In this document: positions 24,655 through 31,829 of the stretch, one piece after another
Numbering within the stretch: position 1 is the stretch's first letter
How the letters are laid out: each line of letters begins with the position of its first letter
Assembly: GCA_903901015.1 (NCBI GenBank)
Contig: CAIUPH010000042.1
Span: forward strand, 1-38,641
From: Candidatus Bathyarchaeota archaeon
Lineage (GTDB): Archaea; Thermoproteota; Bathyarchaeia; Bathyarchaeales; Bathycorpusculaceae
Length of the DNA stretch: 38,641 bases
Direction of reading: 5' to 3'
Translations under genes and position numbers: made by a program
The notes under the pieces: model-generated
The model's input: the letters and a program-made list of their open reading frames with translations, nothing else
Databases searched by the model: none
What the model was told of the DNA's origin: nothing

Positions 24655-25146
24655 TCAGCTAGTTTCAGCTTTAACTCCCCCGAGTGCCTGTTTGATTTTC
24701 TGTATGACTAATTCTTTGGTTGCTTTGCCGATTACTTCATAATCTACAACAATGTTTGGAGCCATAGCACATGCACCGATACAACGGGTTAAAAGCAAAG
24801 ACAACTTGCCGTCGGCGGTTGAGCCTCCGCGTTTAAGGTCAAACTCTTGCTCTATAGCCTCCAAAATCTGCTCAACTTCATTCACGTAGCAAGCAGTGCC
24901 CAAGCAACCAGTTACAACGTGTTCGCCTGATTTCTTGAGTTTGAAGAAGCTGTAGAAGGTTACTACGCCGTAGACGTGGCTTGGAGGCAGGTTCAATGAA
25001 CCGGAAATATCCATCAGCAGCTCCTTGTCCAAGTACCCGTAGATTTCTTGGGCGCGATGAAGGATTTCCAGGAGCGCGCTCTCTTGGTAATCGTGTTCTT
25101 TCAGGACTTTTTCAAGCATTGCGCGTCGTTTGTCGTCTTTAATCAA
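24655..25146 (-). CDS. hydrogenase NuoE-like [2Fe-2S] subunit (HoxE/HydC type)
   Basis: A 163-aa thioredoxin-fold [2Fe-2S] protein that pairs with the NuoF-like subunit. Ligands appear as GCLGTACYV (C-x4-C) and TRCIGACAMAPN (C-x3-C). The N-terminal helix bundle (LLEILHRAQEIYGYLDKELL) is typical of NuoE. The start is TTG 25146, with GGGAGG about 10 bases before. It is the first gene of the five-gene hydrogenase operon, with a TATA box near 25206-25220. Confidence 0.9.
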   Translation of the reverse strand: MIKDDKRRAMLEKVLKEHDYQESALLEILHRAQEIYGYLDKELLMDISGSLNLPPSHVYGVVTFYSFFKLKKSGEHVVTGCLGTACYVNEVEQILEAIEQEFDLKRGGSTADGKLSLLLTRCIGACAMAPNIVVDYEVIGKATKELVIQKIKQALGGVKAETS

Positions 25147-25205
25147 GAACAGTTTCCTCCCTTAAGCGTCAATAACATTGAACGGCTGAAAGTTTACAGA
25201 AGCCC

Positions 25206-25220
25206 GAAATATAAAAGCAT
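25206..25220 (-). promoter_or_regulatory. TATA box for the hydrogenase operon
   Basis: ATGCTTTTATATTTC on the minus strand, about 60-74 bases before TTG 25146. All five genes downstream are packed with gaps of 13 bases or less. Confidence 0.5.
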
Positions 25221-25313
25221 AGAGGGACGCAAAAGACTTAGAAACTTAGTTTTCAACCAGTATAATTTTCTTAAGTGAAAAGAATGAAAAAATAAGCGCT
25301 TAAAGGGGAGAAA

Positions 25314-28139
25314 TTAGGCAGGTGCGGCTTCTTGCGGTTCCTTGACGGCTTTTTTGGTTTCTGAAACCGTTATTTCCTCGGCTACTGGTTTTGCCGGTAT
25401 TGATTTTGGGGGTTCAGGCAGCTTTACTGCGCATCGGAAGTCGATGTCTTCTCCTTTGAGGTTCAGTGTAGCTTTGACGGTGCCGTCGGTTAAGTATTCA
25501 ATGTTGAAGCCCATCTTCTTGGTTAAGCTCAATGCTCGGTAGTTGTCCTGCAGTATGATTGCGTTAACGTTTTCAACGCCTTTTTCTTTAGCAATATCAA
25601 GTGTGTAATCAACCATTTTAGTGCCTAAACCTAAGCCTTGCCAGTAATCGCTAACCAGGAAAGCCATTTCGCCGCTTTTTTCGTCGGATTCGATGCTGAG
25701 GCGGCTGACGCCGAGTATTTTGCGTTTGCCGTTCTCCACCATTTCAGCGACGAGGGCGACTTCACGGTCGTAGTCAACGTTGCAGTAGCGGACTCGGACT
25801 TCGTGAGGTGTGTCTTTTAGCATCTGGAAGAAGCGGTAGCGTATGGATTCTTCTGAGAGGCTCTGGAACATCTCAAGCCACATTGGTTCATCTTCGGGCT
25901 TTATGGGGCGCAACAGGACTTCTTGGCCGTTCTTGAGCAGCCACAGAATCTCGTATTTCTTGGGGTACGGACTGATAACCATGTGTTCGTGGGGCTCGAA
26001 TTTCTTGCAGACCTTGTCTTTGTCGACAACTATGCGTGCGTCAAGGATAGTTGCGTCTTTTTCACTGATTAACAATGGGTTTATGTCGATTTCTTTTATC
26101 TGTGGAAAATCAACGAGTAGCTGCGAGAACATAAGCACGGTTTCATCGAGTTTTTTAAGGTCCACTGCAGGTGCGTTGCGCCAGCCTTTGAGCAGGCGGT
26201 AAATCTTGGTTTCTTCCATCATTCGGTGAATAAGCGTAGTGTTAAGCGGTGGCAGACCAATCGAGTAGTCTTTGAAGAGTTCCACACCTACTCCTCCCAT
26301 ACCGAAGAGAATTACGGGTCCGAAGACAGGGTCGGTTTTTCCGCCGAGGATAATTTCGTGGCCTTTCTTCTCAATCATGGGTTGAACGGTGACACCGATT
26401 ATCTGGGCGTTGGGGTTGTAAGCGGTTGCTCTTTGAATCAATAGTTCAAATGCTTCGCGGACTTCGTGGGGCGAGTTAACGTTGAGGATTACTCCTCCAG
26501 CATCGCTTTTATGGATAATTTGAGGCGACAGAATCTTGAGGACAACTGGGAACCCCATTTCCTGCGAGAAAGCAACGGCTTCTTCAACGTTGTTTGCAAC
26601 TGCGGTTTTCACGACTGGAAAATTGTAGTATTTGAGTATTTTTTTGGCTTCGTCCTCGGTTAAGACTTCGCGTCCTTCGAATACGGCGTTCCTGAGTATT
26701 GCCATGATGGGGCGTTTTGGAGGTGAAGCATCCACAGGCAGTTCCTCGGGGGTTTCGTATAGTAGGTCTATGTTGCGTGAGTAATTGTACATAGTCATGT
26801 ATGTTTTGATGGCTTGTTCGGGTGTTGAGTAAGTGGGGATGTTGTTTGCGTTGAGGATGCTGTTTGCTTCCTGTACTGCGCCAAAACCCATGAACGAGGT
26901 TAAGATGGTTTTGTTCTGGTAGGATTTTGCGCGTACAAGCTCAACGATGTTCTTGGCTATTTCAACCGATTCAGAAACTGCCTGCTGCGTAAAAATAATC
27001 ATTATTCCATCGATGTTGTCGTCGTTTAAGCAGCATTCAACCGCGGCTTTGTACCGTTCAGAACGTGCATCGCCTAAAACATCGATTGGGTTACCATGGC
27101 TCCAGAACGGAGGCAAAATCCCGTTAAGAGTATCCATCGTTTTCTGGCTTAACTTAGCTAATTTGCCGCCTTGCCCAATCAAAGAATCCGTCGCCATAAC
27201 GCCGGGTCCGCCTGCGTTAGTGATTATTGCGAGGTTGGGTCCTTTAGGCAGCGGCTGTGTTCCTAAAACTTCAGCGGAGTTAAACAAGTCAGCTATTTCA
27301 CTGACTCTAACTACACCTGCGCGTTTAAAGGCTGCATCGTAGATACCGTCTTCGCCTGACAGCGAACCAGTGTGGGAAGCTGCGGCTTTTGCGCTTTCGG
27401 AGAATTTGCCTGATTTAACAACGATGATCGGTTTGGTTCTGGCGAAGTGTCTTGCTGCACTCATGAACTTGCGGGCTTCCGTGATGCCTTCAACGTACAT
27501 GAGAATGCTCTTTGTTTTTGGGTCAGAACCGAAGTAATCGATTAAATCGCCGAAGTCCACGTCTATCATGGAGCCGACTGAAACGAAGTTGCTAAAACCG
27601 ATGTTTTCGTGTATTGCCCAGTCGAGGATTGCAGAGCCCAATGCTCCGCTCTGTGAAAGGAAAGCTACGTTGCCGGGTTTAGGCATCTTATCTAGGAAGG
27701 TTGCGTTGAGATTGTTTCTCGGGCGGATTATGCCAATGCAGTTTGGTCCAATGACGCGGATGCCGTATTTTCTGGCGGTTGCAATAATCTGCTCTTCCAA
27801 AGCTTTGCCTACTGGACCTGTTTCCTTGAATCCAGCTGAAACAATGATTGCGCCCTTAACCTGTGCCCTGCCGCATTCCTCCATAACGTCTGGAACGGTT
27901 TTGGCTGGGGTAGCGATGATTACTAAGTCGACTGGTTCGGGAATCATGTCGACTGTTTGGTAAGTTTTAACGCCCAAGATTTCGGGCTTTTTGATGTTAA
28001 CGAAGTAAACTTTTCCGGTGTAGCCCATCTGAGTAAAATTTTTTACTATTGCGTAGCCAACTGAGCCCTCTACGTCGCTGGCTCCTATGATAGCTACGTT
28101 TTGTGGATTGAAAACCTTGTCAAGATTTGTGGTAACCAT
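25314..28139 (-). CDS. ADP-forming acyl-CoA synthetase fused to a GNAT domain
   Basis: A 941-aa fusion. Residues 1-480 are the alpha part (CoA-binding AIIGASDVEGSVGYAI, then a ligase domain with SHTGSLSG and His256). Residues about 490-720 are the ATP-grasp beta part (VVLKILSPQIIHKSDAGG, with a second conserved His). Residues about 735-890 are a GNAT acetyltransferase with the acetyl-CoA loop WQGLGLGTKM. A low-complexity Pro/Glu tail ends the protein. ADP-forming synthetases make ATP from acetyl-CoA or aryl-CoA and release the acid. Both His are kept, unlike Pat-type lysine acetyltransferases, which are reported to lack the catalytic His, so synthetase activity is likely. The GNAT part may acetylate proteins. 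ATG 28139 has AAGGT upstream. Confidence 0.88.
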   Translation of the reverse strand: MVTTNLDKVFNPQNVAIIGASDVEGSVGYAIVKNFTQMGYTGKVYFVNIKKPEILGVKTYQTVDMIPEPVDLVIIATPAKTVPDVMEECGRAQVKGAIIVSAGFKETGPVGKALEEQIIATARKYGIRVIGPNCIGIIRPRNNLNATFLDKMPKPGNVAFLSQSGALGSAILDWAIHENIGFSNFVSVGSMIDVDFGDLIDYFGSDPKTKSILMYVEGITEARKFMSAARHFARTKPIIVVKSGKFSESAKAAASHTGSLSGEDGIYDAAFKRAGVVRVSEIADLFNSAEVLGTQPLPKGPNLAIITNAGGPGVMATDSLIGQGGKLAKLSQKTMDTLNGILPPFWSHGNPIDVLGDARSERYKAAVECCLNDDNIDGIMIIFTQQAVSESVEIAKNIVELVRAKSYQNKTILTSFMGFGAVQEANSILNANNIPTYSTPEQAIKTYMTMYNYSRNIDLLYETPEELPVDASPPKRPIMAILRNAVFEGREVLTEDEAKKILKYYNFPVVKTAVANNVEEAVAFSQEMGFPVVLKILSPQIIHKSDAGGVILNVNSPHEVREAFELLIQRATAYNPNAQIIGVTVQPMIEKKGHEIILGGKTDPVFGPVILFGMGGVGVELFKDYSIGLPPLNTTLIHRMMEETKIYRLLKGWRNAPAVDLKKLDETVLMFSQLLVDFPQIKEIDINPLLISEKDATILDARIVVDKDKVCKKFEPHEHMVISPYPKKYEILWLLKNGQEVLLRPIKPEDEPMWLEMFQSLSEESIRYRFFQMLKDTPHEVRVRYCNVDYDREVALVAEMVENGKRKILGVSRLSIESDEKSGEMAFLVSDYWQGLGLGTKMVDYTLDIAKEKGVENVNAIILQDNYRALSLTKKMGFNIEYLTDGTVKATLNLKGEDIDFRCAVKLPEPPKSIPAKPVAEEITVSETKKAVKEPQEAAPA

Positions 28140-28295
28140 TAATTTTACCTTCTGCTGTAGGGTCGTGCAGACGCCGCGAATTAAAGCTTATTGTTCCTGA
28201 ATCACTATTCTTGAATATTATTCCGCATTCTGAGATTAAAAACTAGTGTTTAACGATTGCACCCTTATGAAAAGCAACCTTGTAAAAAACTGGAG

Positions 28296-28742
28296 TTACT
28301 GGAAATTCTTTTTGATTTCGTCAAGCGAGAGGACCTCAATACCGCTGGCGGCTAACATTTGCTCTGCTTTCACGGTGTCGCTGGGCCGCAGAATCAACGC
28401 AACTTTGCCGTTCACATGAACCGCCGAAGAATAAGCGTACTCGATGTTTATGCCGCCGTCGCCCAGAATCTTGGTGATTTTCGACAGTCTGTCTTGTTTG
28501 GAGCTGAAAATCGCCGTAACCTCGGTGTTCTTTTTCGATTTTGCAAGGTTGAACCCTTTGTCTTCCAGGAGCTTTGCGGCTTTTTCGGGTTCCTCCGTTA
28601 TCAACCTGACTAAACCGAATTCGCCCTTATCAGCGATGGATAATGCGAAGACTTTGATTTTGTTCTCGTCTAGCTGTGTCATGGCTTCGAAAAGCGAACC
28701 AGGATGGTTATCGAGGAAAATGCTTACTTGCGTTATAGGCAA
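28296..28742 (-). CDS. tandem ACT-domain protein
   Basis: A 148-aa protein made of two ACT domains: residues about 3-70 (VSIFLDNHPGSLFEAMTQLDENKIKV) and about 72-140 (AIFSSKQDRLSKITKILGDGGINIEYAY). There is no DNA-binding or enzyme domain. ACT domains bind amino acids or similar ligands, so this is probably a free-standing sensor. Such small ACT proteins often sit by IOR and PaaK genes, which begin 290 bases away in the opposite direction. The start is TTG 28742. A TATA box at 28775-28786 gives a short leader. Confidence 0.82.
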   Translation of the reverse strand: MPITQVSIFLDNHPGSLFEAMTQLDENKIKVFALSIADKGEFGLVRLITEEPEKAAKLLEDKGFNLAKSKKNTEVTAIFSSKQDRLSKITKILGDGGINIEYAYSSAVHVNGKVALILRPSDTVKAEQMLAASGIEVLSLDEIKKNFQ

Positions 28743-28774
28743 ACTCTACACCAATACCAGAATAGTCAGCTGTG

Positions 28775-28786
28775 GATATTTAACTT
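28775..28786 (-). promoter_or_regulatory. TATA box for the ACT gene
   Basis: AGTTAAATATCC on the minus strand, about 33-44 bases before TTG 28742. Confidence 0.45.
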
Positions 28787-28982
28787 TAACCAAAAGACGT
28801 TTTTAATTAGTAGAAGATAATGGAAGACCCCTTTACTCATTGCCTTATTGCTGTTGCTTTTCATTAGACATCGAAAAGCCGCAAAAGTTTCAGCTATTTA
28901 GTGGTAGTTAGAATCCAGATAGAGTCTGCTGAAATTGCACTTAAACAAAAAGCACCTACGGAAGTTGTCGTCTTCGCCAAAC

Positions 28983-28990
28983 TTTATATT
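28983..28990 (+). promoter_or_regulatory. TATA box and Shine-Dalgarno for the Liv-PaaK-Ior operon
   Basis: TTTATATT sits about 41-48 bases before TTG 29031. GGAG at 29017-29020 is 10 bases before that start and supports it. The rest of the 288-base gap (28743-29030) shows no gene. Confidence 0.5.
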
Positions 28991-29030
28991 TCCACATGGA
29001 TAATTCCTTGCTAACCGGAGAAAACCAAGT

Positions 29031-29774
29031 TTGCTGCAATGTACCGAAGTGTCCAAGGGGTTCGGAGGCCTTCAAGCATTAAAAAACGTCGATTTCACAG
29101 TTAACGACGGCGAAATAGTTGGGCTCGTGGGACCCAACGGCTCGGGCAAATCCACGCTACTCAACCTCATCAGCGGCGTCTACAAACCCGATTTGGGAAA
29201 AATCCTGTTCTCCGGCGAAGACATCTCAAAGCTTCCGCCCTACAAAATCTGCGCCAAAGGCATCACCAAAACCTCGCAGACCGTCCAGTCTTTCCCCGAA
29301 ATGACCGCGCAAGAAAACGTGCTGGCAAGCGTAATGTTCAACCAGAAAAAAGTCTCGGGTAAAACCGATGCGTCGGTGAGGGCTCATGAGCTTTTGGCGT
29401 TTGTGGGGTTGGGAAAAGAAAAGTTCAGTGTTCCAGCAAAAAACCTAAATGTTATCGAACTGCGCCGCATCCAGCTTGCTAAGGCGCTGGCAACCAATCC
29501 AAAGCTGCTTCTGCTCGACGAGTTGCTTACAGGTTTAACTCCCAAGGAAAGCGACGAAGCAGTCGATCTGGTTAAGCTGATTAACAAACAGGGAGTTTCG
29601 GTTCTTATTGTTGAGCACGTTATGCGGGTTATCATGGGGCTGTGTGACCGCGTGGTCGTGTTGCACCACGGCGAAAAAATCTGCGAAGGACCCCCAAAAC
29701 AAGTGGTCTGCAACGCGGATGTAGTGAATGTTTACTTGGGTAAACAGTTCAAGTTCGGCGAGGAAGAAGAGTAA
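29031..29774 (+). CDS. livG: branched-chain-type ABC transporter ATPase, LivG-like
   Basis: A 247-aa ATPase of the Liv/hydrophobic-ligand importer family. The Walker A GPNGSGKST is at 34-42. The signature region reads NLNVIELRRIQLAKAL rather than LSGGQ, a variant known in a LivG subfamily, not a sign of damage. Walker B is LLLLDELLTGL and the H-loop is IVEHVMRVIM. The start TTG 29031 follows GGAG. It overlaps livF by one base (TAATG). Its partners livKHM lie 5 kb downstream, separated by PaaK and IorAB, which hints at import of an aromatic or branched-chain acid feeding those enzymes. The substrate is inferred. Confidence 0.87.
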   Translation: MLQCTEVSKGFGGLQALKNVDFTVNDGEIVGLVGPNGSGKSTLLNLISGVYKPDLGKILFSGEDISKLPPYKICAKGITKTSQTVQSFPEMTAQENVLASVMFNQKKVSGKTDASVRAHELLAFVGLGKEKFSVPAKNLNVIELRRIQLAKALATNPKLLLLDELLTGLTPKESDEAVDLVKLINKQGVSVLIVEHVMRVIMGLCDRVVVLHHGEKICEGPPKQVVCNADVVNVYLGKQFKFGEEEE

Positions 29775-30478
29775 TGCTGGAAATCGAAAACTTATCCGCC
29801 GCGTACGACATGGTGCAGATCCTAAGGGACGTAAACTTCAGGGTGGAAGAGAAAGAAATCGTCAGCATCATTGGACCCAACGGCGCAGGAAAAACAACCC
29901 TCGTAAAAACAATCATGGGTTTCATACATCCCAAAACTGGGACTATCAAGTTTAAGGGCGAAAACATCGAGAAACTGCCCACCTACGAGATAGTCAAGAA
30001 AGGACTCACCATGATTCCTGAGGGCAGAGAGATTTTTCCCCGCATGACCGTTGAAGAAAACCTGATGCTTGGAGCCTACACCATAAAGGACAAAGCCAAA
30101 ATCAAAGAAACCAAAGAGAAAGTCTTCGACATTTTCCCCGTCATCAAAAAGAAGGATAAGGCGCTAGCTCAGACTCTTAGCGGCGGCGAACAGCAGATGC
30201 TCGTTATCTGCAGAAGCCTCATGTCGAATCCTCAGTTGCTAATCCTCGATGAGCCCTCGCTGGGTTTGGCACCGATTGTTGTGGAGAAAGTCCTGGATAC
30301 CGTACGCACAATCAACGAGGAGGGCGTGACGGTGCTCTTGGTGGAGCAGAACATTCAAGACAGCTTGAACGTGGCTGACCGCGGCTACGTTTTGGAAGAA
30401 GGCAGGATAATATTAGAGGGCAAGAGTAGGGAACTTTTATCTAATAGTCACATAAAAGAAGTGTATCTAGGCCTTTAA
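29774..30478 (+). CDS. livF: branched-chain-type ABC transporter ATPase, LivF-like
   Basis: A 234-aa ATPase, the second nucleotide-binding subunit. Walker A GPNGAGKTT is at 34-42, the signature LSGGEQQM near 135, Walker B LLILDEPSLGLAP, and the H-loop LLVEQN. It has the standard LivF length. ATG 29774 overlaps the livG stop, so translation is coupled. PaaK follows after 20 bases. Confidence 0.9.
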   Translation: MLEIENLSAAYDMVQILRDVNFRVEEKEIVSIIGPNGAGKTTLVKTIMGFIHPKTGTIKFKGENIEKLPTYEIVKKGLTMIPEGREIFPRMTVEENLMLGAYTIKDKAKIKETKEKVFDIFPVIKKKDKALAQTLSGGEQQMLVICRSLMSNPQLLILDEPSLGLAPIVVEKVLDTVRTINEEGVTVLLVEQNIQDSLNVADRGYVLEEGRIILEGKSRELLSNSHIKEVYLGL

Positions 30479-30498
30479 AGCAGAGAGGGGCAAAGAAT

Positions 30499-31818
30499 TT
30501 GGCAGATGGCAAATACTGGAACGAAAAAATTGAAACGATGCCGAAAGAAGACATAAAAAAGCTTCAGCTCCAAAAACTCAAACTCCAAGTTAAACACTGC
30601 TATGAAAACAGCAGTTTTTACCGTAAAAAATTCGACTCTGTAGGCTTAAAACCCGCAGATATAAAGTCGCTTGATGACCTGCAAAAGATTCCTTTTACAG
30701 TAAAGAGCGATTTGCGGGATAATTACCCATTCGGTATGGTTGCCGCTAAATCCGATGAAATCGTGGAGATTCACGCGTCCAGCGGAACAACCGGCAACCC
30801 AATCATCGGAGCCTATACCCAAAGCGACATGGATATGTGGCAGGAACTGATGGCACGCTCCATCTACACAACAGGAGGCAGACGCCAAGACGTCATCCAC
30901 ATCGCCTACGGCTACGGCTTGTTCACAGGCGGTCTGGGCTTTCACTACGGCGCCCAAAAAGTCGGCGCAAAAATTGTTCCCGCAAGCGGCGGAATGACCC
31001 AGCGCCAAATCAAACTCATGAAAGACTTAGATGTCTCCATCTTAGCCTGCACCCCCAGCTTCGCAGTTTACCTGGCAGAAACCATGGCGCAGGAAGGAGT
31101 AATTCCGCAAAAAGACCTTAAACTCAGGCTGGGCATGTTCGGCGCTGAGCCGTGGTCGGATAAAATCCGAGAAAGAATAGAGAAAGAAATGGGCATTCAA
31201 GCTTTCGACATTTACGGATTAACTGAACTTTGCGGTCCAGGCGTCTCCATCGAGTGTCCTGAACACAAGGGACTTCATGTTTGGGAAGATCACTTCATCG
31301 TGGAAACAATCGACCCCGACACAGGCGAAGTCTTGAGTCCTGGAGAAGAAGGGGAACTGGTCTTTACAGCGCTTAGCAAAACAGGGTTACCTATGCTGCG
31401 TTACAGAACAAGAGACATCTCCACAATTAACACCGAAAAATGCGCCTGCGGAAGGACGCATGCAAAAATGGCACGGGTAACCGGAAGATCCGATGACATG
31501 CTGATTATCAGGGGAGTAAATGTTTTCCCGTCCCAAATCGAGTTCGCGGTCATGTGCTTCTCTGAACTCGCCACTCAGTACCTGATTGTTCTTGACAGAC
31601 CAGGCGCACTGGACACTTTCGTGGTCAAAGTTGAGTTGTCTGAGCAGGCTGCCAAAAACCCCGCGACAGATAAAAACGCGCTTAAAAACGACATCCAGAA
31701 ACGAATACACATCGTTACAGGCATATCTGCCGACGTGGAAATCGTTAAGCCAGGCGAGCTTCCAAGAACCGAGGGCAAAGCAAAAAGAGTATTGGACCTG
31801 CGCAAGGGCAAAATGTAA
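30499..31818 (+). CDS. phenylacetate-CoA ligase family protein (PaaK-type)
   Basis: A 439-aa AMP-forming ligase with the family landmarks: SSGTTGNPIIGAYT (about residues 94-107), VIHIAYGYGLFTGGLGFHYGA, MFGAEPWSDKIRERIE, IYGLTELCGPG and TGRSDDMLIIRGVNVFP near the C-terminus. PaaK enzymes activate aryl acids to CoA esters with ATP going to AMP. Archaeal homologues near IOR genes are widely seen. An alternative is a coenzyme F390 synthetase, a close relative, but IorAB next door favours aryl-CoA chemistry. The start is TTG 30499 with GAGAGGGG just upstream. IorA begins 11 bases after the stop. Confidence 0.85.
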   Translation: MADGKYWNEKIETMPKEDIKKLQLQKLKLQVKHCYENSSFYRKKFDSVGLKPADIKSLDDLQKIPFTVKSDLRDNYPFGMVAAKSDEIVEIHASSGTTGNPIIGAYTQSDMDMWQELMARSIYTTGGRRQDVIHIAYGYGLFTGGLGFHYGAQKVGAKIVPASGGMTQRQIKLMKDLDVSILACTPSFAVYLAETMAQEGVIPQKDLKLRLGMFGAEPWSDKIRERIEKEMGIQAFDIYGLTELCGPGVSIECPEHKGLHVWEDHFIVETIDPDTGEVLSPGEEGELVFTALSKTGLPMLRYRTRDISTINTEKCACGRTHAKMARVTGRSDDMLIIRGVNVFPSQIEFAVMCFSELATQYLIVLDRPGALDTFVVKVELSEQAAKNPATDKNALKNDIQKRIHIVTGISADVEIVKPGELPRTEGKAKRVLDLRKGKM

Positions 31819-31829
31819 GGATAAAATTT

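Noticed and set aside
29444-29490. LivG signature sequence looks broken (no LSGGQ)
   Set aside because: The variant with ELRRIQLAKAL is seen in a branch of LivG proteins, and Walker A and B are intact.
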